DNA from: Rhizobium leguminosarum
Lineage (GTDB): Bacteria; Pseudomonadota; Alphaproteobacteria; Rhizobiales; Rhizobiaceae
NCBI RefSeq assembly: GCF_001652265.1
Contig: NZ_LWBS01000422.1
Location: forward strand, 1 to 48,952
Length of the DNA stretch: 48,952 bases
Reading direction: 5' to 3'
In this document: positions 8,054-17,223 of the stretch, one piece after another
How the letters are laid out: the number at the start of each line of letters is the position of its first letter
Numbering within the stretch: position 1 is the stretch's first letter
The notes under the pieces: model-generated
Told to the model about the DNA's origin: nothing
Database searches by the model: none
The model's input: the letters and a program-made list of their open reading frames with translations, nothing else
Translations under genes and position numbers: made by a program

Positions 8054-8854
8054 ATGGATAGGAATGAACCTGGCAAAGGTCTCGCGGTGATCACCGGCGC
8101 CTCGACGGGCATTGGCTATGAACTTGCCAAATGCGCGGCGCAGGGAGGCTATGATTTGATTATCGCCGCCGACGAGACACGCATCCAGCAGGCAGCGGCG
8201 AGCCTGAAGGAATTTGGCACCTCGGTCCAGGCGATCGAAACCGACCTTTCCACCGAAGACGGCGTCGACCAGCTGATGGAAGCCATCGAATCTTGCCGGC
8301 GTTCGGTCGATCTGCTGATGGCCAATGCCGGGCGCGGCCTCGGCAAGGGTTTCCTCGACCAGGATTTTGCGGAAGCCCGAAAAGTCGTCGATACGAACAT
8401 CGTCGGCACCATCTATCTCGTCCAGCAGGTCGGCAACCTGATGCGCAGCCGCGGGGAGGGTCGCATTCTGCTGACCGGCTCCATGGCCGGCTTCATGCCC
8501 GGTTCCTACCAGGCCGTCTACAATGGAACGAAGGCCTTCATCAGCAGCTTCTCCTTCGCGCTGCGCGAGGAATTGAAAGAGACTGGCGTGACCGTCAGCT
8601 GCCTGATGCCCGGCGCGACCGATACCGAATTTTTCGAGCGCGCCGATCTCATGGATACCTCCGTCGGACAGGCCAAGAAGGATGATCCGGCTGACGTCGC
8701 CAAGATCGGCATCGACGCCATGATGGACGGCGAAGGCGATGTCGTCAGCGGCTGGAAAAATAAACTGCAGGCAGCCGTCGCCAATGTGACGCCGGCAAGC
8801 ATTCTTGCTCATCAGCATGCCAAGATGGCTGAACCAGGTTCGGGCAAGGAGTAG
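8054..8854 (+). CDS. Short-chain dehydrogenase/reductase (classical SDR)
   Basis: 266 residues from the ATG at 8054, chosen because AGGGAG precedes it; the longer frame from 8006 lies within the promoter region. The Rossmann NAD(P)-binding motif TGASTGIG is near residue 14, the NAG motif appears as ANAGRG, and the catalytic Ser-Tyr-Lys set is in LLTGSMAG followed by YNGTK. The C-terminal part (DMDTSVGQAKKDDPADVA in outline) suits the SDR group related to dehydrogenases of unknown substrate that rhizobia express under stress. The substrate cannot be deduced. It has its own EcfG-type promoter and is convergent with the flavodoxin-like gene. Confidence 0.88.
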   Translation: MDRNEPGKGLAVITGASTGIGYELAKCAAQGGYDLIIAADETRIQQAAASLKEFGTSVQAIETDLSTEDGVDQLMEAIESCRRSVDLLMANAGRGLGKGFLDQDFAEARKVVDTNIVGTIYLVQQVGNLMRSRGEGRILLTGSMAGFMPGSYQAVYNGTKAFISSFSFALREELKETGVTVSCLMPGATDTEFFERADLMDTSVGQAKKDDPADVAKIGIDAMMDGEGDVVSGWKNKLQAAVANVTPASILAHQHAKMAEPGSGKE

Positions 8855-8917
8855 ATTGACCCCACGCGTCGATCCAGACGAGATCGAAATAAACGTCTAA
8901 GCCGGTCGGGCTGCCGC

Positions 8918-10018
8918 TCACTTTTCACGCGGCTGCTTCAACCGCCTTCCCGCCGCGACCATCTTGCCGTTGCGACGTGACGTGATGCCTTCCAACAGAG
9001 TTCGGGCGGCATTGCGCACCTCCTCCTGAAAGACTTTATCTCTTTCGAAAGCATCGTGGCTGGTGGCGTAGGGCTCCCAATAACCGATGTAGCGTTCGAC
9101 CTCGGCCAAAGCTCCCGCCGGGATGAGGTCCATCGACGTCAGCCAGCTCGAGACGCTGCGGCGAACATTTTCGACCCCTTCGGTATCACCGTGGATGACG
9201 ACCGAAAACAGGCGGCCGGAAAGATGGCGCGGATAGTCCCATCCCTGCATCTCAAGCTCCTTGGCCTCCTTGGCATGTTTGCCATGTGTGCTTGTCGGGT
9301 CCGGATTGCCGCCGTCGGCGCAGACAAGCCGGTCGATCATCAGTTTCAGCGGCGAGGGCGTCTGGTACCAGTTCACCGGGCTGACGATCATGATGCCATG
9401 GGCCTCGACCCACATCGGGTAGATGTCGTTCATCCAATCGTGGATTTGTCCGAGCGAGTAATTCGGATAACAGGAGCACGGCCAGTGACAGAGTGCGGCC
9501 GATGTCGAGAAGCACGCCTTGCACGGATGGATCTGTCTACCGTATTCGGAAGCGATGCGACTGAGATCGAGGACGCTGACCATGACGCCGGCGGCGGCAA
9601 ACACCTCCTTGGCGATTTCGACCATCCGAAAACTTTTCGAAAGCTCGCCCGGACAGCTATGTTCGCTTCGCGACGAACCGTTGATGAGGAGGACGCGCAA
9701 TGGCGCGCTCTCATCCTCGAAGCGCCCTTGCGCAGCGCGGATCTCGTCTCTCGCCGCAAGCCAATCGGTGGCGAGATCATAGTCGGGATCGGCAAAGCCC
9801 GGTCCGGCCTTCCTCGTTATCGGGCTCTTTCGCGAATGGGCGTAAGCATCCCATGCGGCCGCGGCGATTTTGCCGAGTTCATCTTCCAAAGTCTCGTACG
9901 CCCGATCCTTGAACTGGCTCAGGAAACGCTTCTTGAATTCGCTCTCATCGAGACGAGGGCTTGGGCTGCCTTTTCTGGGTTCAAGGTCAGGTGCGGTTGC
10001 GGCTGGTTCGTCGGGCAT
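8918..10018 (-). CDS. Flavodoxin-fold NADPH-dependent FMN reductase family protein
   Basis: 366 residues from the ATG at 10018 (GGAGG upstream). An N-terminal helical extension of about 110 residues precedes a flavodoxin-like domain: beta-strand plus phosphate-binding loop LLINGSSRSEHSC, a cysteine-rich segment CKACFSTSAALCHWPCSC, then MIVSPVNWYQTPSPLKLMID, typical of the NAD(P)H-dependent FMN reductase/iron-sulfur flavoprotein superfamily. The N-terminal extension (KDRAYETLEDELGKIAAAAW) is also seen in rhizobial stress homologues, to my recollection. The cysteine cluster could bind a metal or act in redox chemistry; that is inference. The upstream promoter at 10049-10073 matches the EcfG consensus perfectly. 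Confidence 0.8.
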   Translation of the reverse strand: MPDEPAATAPDLEPRKGSPSPRLDESEFKKRFLSQFKDRAYETLEDELGKIAAAAWDAYAHSRKSPITRKAGPGFADPDYDLATDWLAARDEIRAAQGRFEDESAPLRVLLINGSSRSEHSCPGELSKSFRMVEIAKEVFAAAGVMVSVLDLSRIASEYGRQIHPCKACFSTSAALCHWPCSCYPNYSLGQIHDWMNDIYPMWVEAHGIMIVSPVNWYQTPSPLKLMIDRLVCADGGNPDPTSTHGKHAKEAKELEMQGWDYPRHLSGRLFSVVIHGDTEGVENVRRSVSSWLTSMDLIPAGALAEVERYIGYWEPYATSHDAFERDKVFQEEVRNAARTLLEGITSRRNGKMVAAGRRLKQPREK

Positions 10019-10048
10019 GGGGCCTCCACGCATCTATGCGCTCGAAAC

Positions 10049-10073
10049 AACGCAGTGAGTCAGCTTCTGTTCC
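10049..10073 (-). promoter_or_regulatory. EcfG-type promoter, perfect consensus, of the flavodoxin-like gene
   Basis: Minus-strand GGAAC (10073-10069), 16 bases, CGTT (10052-10049), 31 bases before the ATG at 10018. It is the only site here with the full CGTT -10 element. Confidence 0.82.
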
Positions 10074-10249
10074 GCTGCCTCCAAGCGGCATGCGTCTATC
10101 GGGGATCGGTGGTTCAGGCCGGAACAATCGGCCGTTGTGCCGGTTCGGAAATAACGCCGATCGGATATCCCATGCAGCAAGGGGGCTTTGGGGTCATGAA
10201 TTCTCGCAGCCAGGCCGTCTTTTCCAACGCAAGACCCGTCGGCTTCGCC

Positions 10250-10744
10250 CGTATAAATCGCGCCAGCTGGATCGACACATTGCGCGTGTCATGGTTCCGA
10301 CGGCTGCCAAGCTTCGACGCTGCCGGGATTGCCGTTTTCCGGACGCTTGCGCTGCTTGCCTGCCATCCGAGCTACTGGGCCAGTGCCGTTGACGAAGTAA
10401 AAGATCCCGAACCTGATCGTCCGTTCACGGGCAATTGCCTGCTCGAGGCTCTGCGCCTCTGGCCGACGACACCCGTCATTCTCAGATAGCTGACCGAAGA
10501 TATCAAATCCGGCGACAGGACCGTGGCGCGCGGCACGGGCGGCACTATTTTCGCGCCCTTCTTTCATCGAGACCCCGAGCTGGCTTATGCAAACCGAATG
10601 GAGCCGAGCATCTGGGGGCCGAACGACACCGTGCCGACAGTCGGATTCGTGCCTTTCAGCGCCGGTGCTGCCATTTGTCCGGCCCACAATCTCGTACCGA
10701 CGATTGCTAGCTTTGCCATCGGCGCGCTGTTGTCGGGGGGCTAA
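10250..10744 (+). pseudogene. Cytochrome P450 remnant (C-terminal half, in-frame stop)
   Basis: One reading frame retains P450 landmarks in order: an I-helix-like segment FDAAGIAVFRTLALLACHP (from about 10313), the K-helix E-x-x-R motif within EALRLWPTTPVILR, then an in-frame TAG at 10487-10489, then FFHRDPELAYANRMEPSIWG and a heme-loop-like FVPFSAGAAICPAHNLV in which the Cys of F-x-x-G-x-x-x-C is kept. The N-terminal half of a normal 400-450 residue P450 is absent. The stop, the missing start and the lost upstream half make this a pseudogene. It lies between the flavodoxin-like gene and the end of the glycan operon, with no promoter of its own visible. Confidence 0.75.
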
Positions 10745-10928
10745 TATCACGCTGCTTCAGCCGTCTCTGACGGTCAACGACCTGCCCGGCACCTTCAACC
10801 ATTTCGATACTCGGCTACGGCTGAGCAGGTAGTGGGTTGGAGCCCGTGCGCCACATGCTGCGGCAGGCTTTCTGCCTCGTTGAAATCCATTTCTTGTCGC
10901 AGTGACGGTTTGCAGAAACGATGTTGTT

Positions 10929-11690
10929 TCAGGACACAGCTACCGGCGGCGGCTCAACCGCATAATGGCGTCGGCCTCGTCGGCACAAATAGACCTCGCG
11001 TTCCGGATGGTCGTCAATTCGAAAGCCGGTGCTGCGCAGCATTGCCTCGACCGCCGCCTGGTTGGGAATGAACCAGTTTGTCGGATCGGACGCGTACCTT
11101 TCCTCGACAAAGAAAAGCTTCGGATATTCAGGCTGGTCGAAGATGTTCCATTCTGAAAAGTCGTAATCTTCCCTAAGGTCGGGAATGCGCTCGTCGCCGC
11201 GCTGGAGGCATTGGAACAGCATCATGTCGCCGACAGCGTGCTCATAGAGAAGATCCAGCGCCAGCAGGGGGTGGCGCAGATGGTAGAGAACGCCCATGAA
11301 GATGACCAGATCGAATTTTTCACCCAGTCGGGCGACGTCATAGACCGACATCTGCCGGAACTCGATGTCCGCTCTCGCTTGTTCCGCCGCGAAGCGGGCC
11401 TGCGCGAGATAACGCGGGTCGGAATCGATGCCGACGACACGGGCGGCGTTGCGGCGTTTCATCTCAAGGGCATAGAAGCCGGCGTTGCAGCCGACGTCGA
11501 GCACACTGAGGCTGCTGAGATCGACGGGCAGTACATGCTGGAATCCTTTCCACTTGAAGGTGGGATAATCTCCGAGGAAATGATCGGCCGCTGTCATGTG
11601 GCCGCCGATGTTCAAATTCTGAAACCACGGCCCGAGTTCCTGAATCCGCTTTAGCAGGTCCTGATCTCTCGTCGGCTGTGCTGCATCCAT
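10929..11690 (-). CDS. SAM-dependent methyltransferase (CmoB-like; TIGR04290-type)
   Basis: 253 residues. Rossmann methyltransferase motif I is VLDVGCNAGFYALEM, motif II includes VVGIDSDPRYLAQA, and motif IV is FDLVIFMGVLYHLRHP; the WFQNLNIGG and GDYPTFKWKG segments resemble the substrate part of CmoB-like enzymes and the family I recall as TIGR04290. The start at 11690 has AAGGAG upstream. It is the last gene of the long leftward glycan operon, 33 bases after the epimerase/decarboxylase. In this context it probably methylates a sugar or glycoside product of the cluster rather than tRNA; that is inference. Confidence 0.82.
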   Translation of the reverse strand: MDAAQPTRDQDLLKRIQELGPWFQNLNIGGHMTAADHFLGDYPTFKWKGFQHVLPVDLSSLSVLDVGCNAGFYALEMKRRNAARVVGIDSDPRYLAQARFAAEQARADIEFRQMSVYDVARLGEKFDLVIFMGVLYHLRHPLLALDLLYEHAVGDMMLFQCLQRGDERIPDLREDYDFSEWNIFDQPEYPKLFFVEERYASDPTNWFIPNQAAVEAMLRSTGFRIDDHPEREVYLCRRGRRHYAVEPPPVAVS

Positions 11691-11723
11691 CTCGGCTCTC
11701 CTTTGTCATTTATCGCTCGCATG

Positions 11724-12782
11724 TCAGACGCCGATAGTGGTGCGTCCGTCTTTTGCACGAAGCCGCCAATTCGAGCGCCGCGTCACCTTTGCGCCATCGT
11801 AGCCGCCTTCACGACGGGTTGCGGCGATGAACCAATCGGCCGTGAGGCGCAGACCTTCGGCAAGCGAGATCGTCGGCTGCCAGCCGAGAAGATCGTTTGC
11901 CCGCGATATGTCGGGCCGTCTGCGCTGCGGGTCGTCTTGCGGCAGCGGCTTGTGGACGACAACGGATGTCGACGGCACCATGGCCAGCACCATATCGACC
12001 AGCTGGTTGACCGTGAACTCGCCCGGATTGCCAAGATTGACCGGGGCGCCCGGATTGGGCTCGACGTCCATCAGCGCCATCAAGCCTGCGACGAGGTCGC
12101 TGACGAAGCAGAAGGAGCGCGTCTGCTCGCCGCTTCCATAGATGGTGAGTGGTGCGCCGGATATGGCTTGCACCAGCAGATTGGAGATGATCCGCCCGTC
12201 GCTCGGCTGCATGCGCGGCCCATAGGTGTTGAAGATGCGGGCAACACGTGCGTCCACCTTGCCGGCCCGCAGCGTATCGAAGCAAAGTGCTTCCGCCGCC
12301 CGCTTGCCTTCGTCGTAGCAGGCGCGCGGGCCTATGCAGCTGACATTGCCGCGGTAGTCCTCCGTCTGCGGATGCTCGACGGGATCGCCATAGACTTCGC
12401 TCGTCGACGCCTGCAGGAGCAAGGCATGATGCTGTTCGGCCAGCGAAAGCAAATTGCCGGTGCCAGCTACGCAGGTCATCATCGTATGCACCGGGTCCGC
12501 CTGATATTGTGGGGGCGATGCCGCACAAGCGAGGTTGTAGATCTGGTCCAAAGGCTCGTCGAGGCTATAGAGATGGCAGATGTCCTTTTCGATCAAACGG
12601 AACTTCGGATGGTTGATCAACGGCCGGACATTATCCTCCGATCCGGTGATATAGCTGTCGACACAGATCACCCGGTCGCCGCGTGCCAGGAGCGCATCGC
12701 ATAAATGCGAACCGACGAAACCGGCTCCTCCGGCGACAAGCACAGTCTTCACTCTTCCGTTTCGCGTCCTTTGCAGCATCAT
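11724..12782 (-). CDS. NAD-dependent nucleotide-sugar epimerase/decarboxylase (UDP-xylose synthase-like)
   Basis: 352 residues, extended SDR fold. NAD-binding GGAGFVGSHL near residue 19, the active-site STSEVYGDP and catalytic YDEGKR (Tyr-x-x-x-Lys), the ARIFNTYGPRM block and the C-terminal DDPQRRRPDISRAND motif are those of UDP-glucuronate decarboxylases (UXS) and relatives. UXS makes UDP-xylose from UDP-glucuronate; the ACAASPPQYQ segment supports this subgroup. AGGAG precedes the tandem ATGs at 12782 and 12779. It follows the glycosyltransferase by eight bases. It would supply an activated pentose to the glycosyltransferases. Confidence 0.85.
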   Translation of the reverse strand: MMLQRTRNGRVKTVLVAGGAGFVGSHLCDALLARGDRVICVDSYITGSEDNVRPLINHPKFRLIEKDICHLYSLDEPLDQIYNLACAASPPQYQADPVHTMMTCVAGTGNLLSLAEQHHALLLQASTSEVYGDPVEHPQTEDYRGNVSCIGPRACYDEGKRAAEALCFDTLRAGKVDARVARIFNTYGPRMQPSDGRIISNLLVQAISGAPLTIYGSGEQTRSFCFVSDLVAGLMALMDVEPNPGAPVNLGNPGEFTVNQLVDMVLAMVPSTSVVVHKPLPQDDPQRRRPDISRANDLLGWQPTISLAEGLRLTADWFIAATRREGGYDGAKVTRRSNWRLRAKDGRTTIGV

Positions 12783-12789
12783 GCGTCTC

Positions 12790-13908
12790 CTAGGCTGAAA
12801 TGGATTGAGGTTCGGGGGCGCTGTCGTTCACCCCTTCTTCTGGCAGTTCTCGCAAGGCGGCGGCGAGTTCACGAGCCCGCACCTCGCCGGTATGGCGCTC
12901 AAGCACCGTCGCCCTGGCGGCCGATGCCAGCGCACGACGCCCCTCGGGAGAAATTGTCGTCAGGGCGTCGATCACATGCTCCGATCCTTTGGCGATGACG
13001 ATTGCATGACCGTCGGCAAAGAGTGCGTCCAGGCCGCGCCAGTCGTCGCTGATGATCGGCGTGCCGCAGGCAGCGGCCTCGAATAGCCGCACGCTCGGCG
13101 ACCAGCCCGCTTCAATCATGTCGCTTCGCGTGACGTTGAGCGTAAAACGCTGCCGACTGTAGAAGCTTGGATGATCGGCAGGTGGAAGGTGCTCGATCCG
13201 TTCGACGTTTGTCGGCCAGTCGATATTCCCGGGATATTGAGGACCGGCAACCACGAAGCTCAGATGCGGCAGCTGCCTGGCAGGCGCAACCAGCAGCCGC
13301 TCCAGCGTTGGCTGCCGGTCGGGGCTATAGGTGCCGAGATAGCCGAAGTCCCAGCGGAACGGCTCGCCCGTTGCCTGATATCGGCCCGCTTCGACGGAGC
13401 AGTAGAGAGCGATCGCCTTGCGCGCGCCGTATCGGCGTTCGAGCCGCGCCAAAACCTCTCCGCCGGAAAACGAGAAGTAGGCGTCGAAGGTCGCAAGCTG
13501 TCGGCGCGCCACATATTCCTCGTCGCCGCGGTCGAGTTTCGCCAGCGTGACCGGCGTGTCGATGTCATAAAAGCACAGCCGTCGCGGCTTAAGGGCGGCG
13601 ATCCTGTCGATAACCGCCACGCCGGATGGAACGTAAGACCCAATGATGACCGCGTCCGCCGCCGTTATCCGATCGGAATGGTTTTCGATCATCTCGTCGA
13701 TATCGCTGTAGTGGACGAGCTGGCAGAAGTCGGGCTCAGGGAGATCTCTGTGCGCTGCATACCAGGGCACGTCGCGCTCCAGGAACAGCACCCGGTGCCC
13801 CTCAGCGTGCAAGCCGCCGATGAGGGCGCGGAAGGTCGTTGCGTGACCGTTGCCCCAGGACGACGACAAGGAGAGGCCGAGGATGACGATATCAAGAGGA
13901 CTGGTCAT
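12790..13908 (-). CDS. CgeB-like glycosyltransferase
   Basis: 372 residues, GT-B fold. The N-terminus DIVILGLSLSSSWGNGHATT is a nucleotide-sugar glycosyltransferase-like Rossmann start; the C-terminal domain (SPSVRLFEAAACGTPIISDD and WRGLDALF) is the Glyco_trans_1_2 domain found in CgeB-type enzymes, with the Glu of the FEA motif and the TPIIS loop as donor-binding elements. No membrane segment or signal peptide is visible, so it acts in the cytoplasm. The start overlaps the stop of the upstream glycosyltransferase (ATGA). Acceptor and donor are unknown. Confidence 0.8.
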   Translation of the reverse strand: MTSPLDIVILGLSLSSSWGNGHATTFRALIGGLHAEGHRVLFLERDVPWYAAHRDLPEPDFCQLVHYSDIDEMIENHSDRITAADAVIIGSYVPSGVAVIDRIAALKPRRLCFYDIDTPVTLAKLDRGDEEYVARRQLATFDAYFSFSGGEVLARLERRYGARKAIALYCSVEAGRYQATGEPFRWDFGYLGTYSPDRQPTLERLLVAPARQLPHLSFVVAGPQYPGNIDWPTNVERIEHLPPADHPSFYSRQRFTLNVTRSDMIEAGWSPSVRLFEAAACGTPIISDDWRGLDALFADGHAIVIAKGSEHVIDALTTISPEGRRALASAARATVLERHTGEVRARELAAALRELPEEGVNDSAPEPQSISA

Positions 13909-14993
13909 GCGGCGGCCTCCGCTCGCGTGGCCCGGGCGCGGAAGATGGCATCGGCGGTCTCGGCGCGATTGCTATAGGTATGTTCGGCAAGCACGCGTCT
14001 CAGCGCCCGCCGTCCGATCGCCCTGGCCTGCGGCCATGTCAGGCCGGTTAACAGATCGGCGACATCCTGACCGTCGCGCGCCACCAGGATTTCGTCGCCG
14101 GGTTTGAGAAACAGGTCGATGCCCTGCCAGTAGTCGGTGATCAGGCAGGCGCCGGCGCCGGCGGCTTCGAAAACGCGGGTTGCCGGCGAAAATCCGTTTT
14201 CGGCCATGCTGGCGCGGGAAATATTGAGCACTGCCTTCGACGTCGCGTTGAAAGCATTGTGGTCACGGGTCGGGACATGCCCGATGTGAACGATGTTCGA
14301 AGACATGGCTTTGTCGCTCCAGCCGGACCCGCCGAGCAGAAAGTGTTGCTGCGGCAAGCGGGCAGCGGGCTCGAGGAAAAATTGCTCGACCCGCGCTTCG
14401 CGGTCAGGCAGCCGGTTTCCGAGAAAGGCAAGATCCGCGGTGAACCGCGCCCCTTCCTGCACCGGATGATGGGTTTGAGGATCGAGCGCGTTATAGATCG
14501 GCACACAGTCGGCTGCCCCGAGGCTGCGATAAGCGTCGACCACTGGATCACCGCCACCATAGGTGAGGACCAGGTCGATCCGGCCCAAGGATTTGCGAAG
14601 CGGGTGCTCGGAGTTCTGCCGCAGCTCGGAAAGCGTTGCCGGCGCATCCACATCCCAGAAGATTTTCAGAGCCCCTTGCCTGGCATGGCGAAGGACCTCC
14701 TGCAGCAGGAGATCGTCCTCGAAACCGACGCCGCTGGCCTTGACGACGATATCGGCCTCGGCCGCAGCCGCCGTCACCTCCTTTAGCGCCTTAGTGGTGC
14801 CTTGGTAGACGACGACCTTGCACCATTCCGGCGGATCGATATCGCGGTTTTTCTGCCGGTCGTAGACGTCCGGCTCGTAAAAGGTGATGTCGTAGCCCTT
14901 CTGTGCCAAAGCGCGCAGCAGGCCGCGATAGTAAGTGGCGGCACCGTTCCAGTAGGCGGAAACCAGGCTTGATCCGTAAAAGGCGATTTTCAT
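13905..14993 (-). CDS. CgeB-like glycosyltransferase
   Basis: 362 residues from the ATG at 14993 (AAGGAGG upstream; the longer frame to 15044 overlaps the preceding gene and is rejected). N-terminal MKIAFYGSSLVSAYWNGAAT and C-terminal SPATRVFEAAGAGACLITDY are the two halves of a GT-B enzyme with a Glyco_trans_1_2-type donor domain. It is related to its neighbours at 12790 and 14990, suggesting that the three arose by duplication. Both ends overlap the adjoining genes by ATGA, so the set is translationally coupled. Confidence 0.8.
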   Translation of the reverse strand: MKIAFYGSSLVSAYWNGAATYYRGLLRALAQKGYDITFYEPDVYDRQKNRDIDPPEWCKVVVYQGTTKALKEVTAAAAEADIVVKASGVGFEDDLLLQEVLRHARQGALKIFWDVDAPATLSELRQNSEHPLRKSLGRIDLVLTYGGGDPVVDAYRSLGAADCVPIYNALDPQTHHPVQEGARFTADLAFLGNRLPDREARVEQFFLEPAARLPQQHFLLGGSGWSDKAMSSNIVHIGHVPTRDHNAFNATSKAVLNISRASMAENGFSPATRVFEAAGAGACLITDYWQGIDLFLKPGDEILVARDGQDVADLLTGLTWPQARAIGRRALRRVLAEHTYSNRAETADAIFRARATRAEAAA

Positions 14994-16120
14994 TCGGCAG
15001 CCTCCTTGGCTGGCAGTTGCCCGACGACGCCGGCATTGCCGCATTGCTTCAGAATCGAGAAGAGTTCATCGACGCGATGCCGGCAGGTGTGCCGCGCCCG
15101 GATCGTCTCGAGGCCGGATGTGACCAGCGCAGCCGCGAGAGCATCGTCCGTCAGCACCTCGCGCAACAGGCGCGTCATCTCCCGGCCATTCTCGGCGACG
15201 AGATAATCCCTGTCCGGCCTGAAAAGCGCCTCGGCATCGTGCCAGGGTGCTGAGATCAGCGGGATGCCGCAGGCCAGCGCTTCGAAGACACGGATCGTTG
15301 GAATGCCGGGGAGGTTTTCGACATAGGGGCGCCGCGGAATATGCACGGTCACTTTGTGGCCGGCGAAAGCGAGCGGCGCCTCTGCATTGGCGATCCAGCC
15401 GCCATAGGCGATGCCTGCATCCTCAAGAGCGTCAAGCGCCTGTTTGGGGTAGCGCACACCGCGAACGGTCGTCCTCAACCCGAGCTCACGCGCGGGGCGG
15501 ACGAGGAATTCCATCAGCTCGGCGGAGCGCTCGTCGTCGCCCCAATTGCCGATCCAGATGAGATCCTCGGTCTTTTCGATTTCCAGTTGGGGACGAAACA
15601 GCGCGTCGTCAGCCGCCTCATGCCAGGTAAAGACCGATCTGCCCCAACCGGCCTGCAGATAGCGCTGCCGCAGCGTCTCGCCGAAGGCGAGCACGCCGTC
15701 ATAATCTTCAAGCGTCAGTCCGGCGATATCGCCTTGTGCCGAGACGGCGCGGTGATGTGTGTCGTGGAACAGCAGGGTGAAATTGGCGCCGCTGCGCCGG
15801 GCTCGGCCGATGCGTTCCACCAGCGCCGGCTCCGTCCATTCATGGACGACAACGACGTCGGCTTCGGCGATCGCCGCCTCGTGATCGAAATGCGGTCCGT
15901 AAATTATCGAACGGAGCTGCGGGAACAGTTTGTGAAATTTCTCGACCGCCCTCGGCCCTTGATCGCTGAGCAGGTTGCTCCGGCTCCAGGATTCCTCAGG
16001 TTCGAGCGCTAGCGCCTCGTGATGGCGGCGGGTCAGCTCCCGCATGATGCCGCGCACGAAGTGGGCGTTGCCATGGTTCCAATCGGAAACCAGCGAATGG
16101 GTGTAAAACAGGAATTTCAT
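14990..16120 (-). CDS. CgeB-like glycosyltransferase
   Basis: 376 residues from the ATG at 16120 (GGAGC upstream). N-terminus MKFLFYTHSLVSDWNHGNAH closely parallels the neighbouring enzyme; the middle has a VVVHEWTEPALVERIG acceptor-side motif and the C-terminal donor domain is IPTIRVFEALACGIPLISAP. Cytoplasmic GT-B enzyme of unknown donor and acceptor. ATGA overlaps at both ends. The shared architecture of three consecutive enzymes fits stepwise assembly of a short oligosaccharide. Confidence 0.8.
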   Translation of the reverse strand: MKFLFYTHSLVSDWNHGNAHFVRGIMRELTRRHHEALALEPEESWSRSNLLSDQGPRAVEKFHKLFPQLRSIIYGPHFDHEAAIAEADVVVVHEWTEPALVERIGRARRSGANFTLLFHDTHHRAVSAQGDIAGLTLEDYDGVLAFGETLRQRYLQAGWGRSVFTWHEAADDALFRPQLEIEKTEDLIWIGNWGDDERSAELMEFLVRPARELGLRTTVRGVRYPKQALDALEDAGIAYGGWIANAEAPLAFAGHKVTVHIPRRPYVENLPGIPTIRVFEALACGIPLISAPWHDAEALFRPDRDYLVAENGREMTRLLREVLTDDALAAALVTSGLETIRARHTCRHRVDELFSILKQCGNAGVVGQLPAKEAAE

Positions 16121-17223
16121 ATTTGCTCCGCCGTTGCCGGGGTGAAAGTGTCGTTCATCAATTGCGCGTATGTTTCGATCATCGATGCCGCCTGGCGTTC
16201 CAAACTGAAGCACCGCGATCGCTCCAGCGATCGCACCACGAGTTCGCCGCGCAATTGCTCGTCTTCGCTGAGGCGCATGCACGCTGCTGCCAAGGACTGG
16301 GGATCATGCGGATCGAAGAACAGCGCGCATCCGTCCCATAGCTCGCGATAGGTTGGGATATCAGACAGCACAAGAGCTGCGCCGCATCGCGCCGCCTCCA
16401 GAGCGGTCAGGCCGAAAGGCTCGTAAACGGATGGCGATACGACAATTTGCGCACGCTGCATCAAGGCGATGGTCTCCGAATAGGGCAGCGGCCCGCGATC
16501 GTCGGCGTCATTGAGATGCAGTCGCTGCCCGTTGGGAGCAGGGCAAGAACCGGCCATGACGACGGGCAGAGGCATCACCGCTGCCGCCCTGTCGAGCACA
16601 GCCCCGTTCTTTCCCTCGTCCCACCAGCGACCGGCCGCGAAGACAAAAATCTTCTTTGGACGCTGGTTGGATCCCACACGGCTGGCATTGTGGACCACCT
16701 TCAGCCGGGAGACAGGACCATAGGCGGCCTGCAGCGCATCCGCATGGCTCTTGCTCGGCGACAGCACCGCATTGGCGCGGTCGAGGCCTTCACGATTTGC
16801 ATCGCGTTGCCATCCCCAGTCCGGCGGCACCGGCGTCCGGCGCACCGCGGCAAACCACGTGACGACGCAGGAATGGGAAACCACGACAACTGGCAGCGGC
16901 GTATCGATCCCGGCAGCCTGGGACGGCAGATTGAGATGCAGCAAATCGACGCGATGGTCTCTGGCCACTCGAGAGATGTGGGCGGGAGCGGCTGATATCT
17001 CAGCCCTGCTCGCCGCCATCCAGTCGAGAGGGGCGTCGAGCCACACCAGTTCTCCGAGCGCTTTCGCCTCTGCGGTCTGCGTTGCCGACGGTGCGGGTCC
17101 GAGGCCTGCAAAGACGATTTCCATCCCCTGGCACCGAACCCCGGCGGCGAGATCCATCGCATAACGCCAGACGCCGCCAACCGCATCGAGGGTCATCAAT
17201 ATCCGGGTTCGTCGACGGATCAT
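16117..17223 (-). CDS. GT4-family glycosyltransferase (glycogen synthase/glycosyl group 1 type)
   Basis: 368 residues from the ATG at 17223, which overlaps the stop of the fusion gene (ATGA). N-terminal RILMTLDAVGGVWRYAMDLA is the GT4 glycine-rich acceptor loop; the C-terminal SPSVYEPFGLTALEAARCGA carries the E-x7-E signature of group 1 transferases, followed by LVLSDIPTYRELW. No membrane anchor. It is distinct from the three CgeB-like enzymes downstream. It may use UDP- or ADP-sugars; which one cannot be read from the sequence. Confidence 0.85.
   Translation of the reverse strand: MIRRRTRILMTLDAVGGVWRYAMDLAAGVRCQGMEIVFAGLGPAPSATQTAEAKALGELVWLDAPLDWMAASRAEISAAPAHISRVARDHRVDLLHLNLPSQAAGIDTPLPVVVVSHSCVVTWFAAVRRTPVPPDWGWQRDANREGLDRANAVLSPSKSHADALQAAYGPVSRLKVVHNASRVGSNQRPKKIFVFAAGRWWDEGKNGAVLDRAAAVMPLPVVMAGSCPAPNGQRLHLNDADDRGPLPYSETIALMQRAQIVVSPSVYEPFGLTALEAARCGAALVLSDIPTYRELWDGCALFFDPHDPQSLAAACMRLSEDEQLRGELVVRSLERSRCFSLERQAASMIETYAQLMNDTFTPATAEQI

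Noticed and set aside
10126..10145. GGAAC followed by CGTT near 10130 on the plus strand
   Set aside because: The spacing is only six bases, far from the 16-17 needed.
9056..10489. Long plus-strand open frame of 477 codons opposite the flavodoxin-like gene
   Set aside because: It is the complement of a clear protein gene over most of its length. Only its last part (from about 10250) has protein meaning, as a P450 remnant.
11703..12704. 333-codon plus-strand open frame
   Set aside because: Antisense to the UDP-xylose-synthase-like gene, without domain or ribosome binding site.
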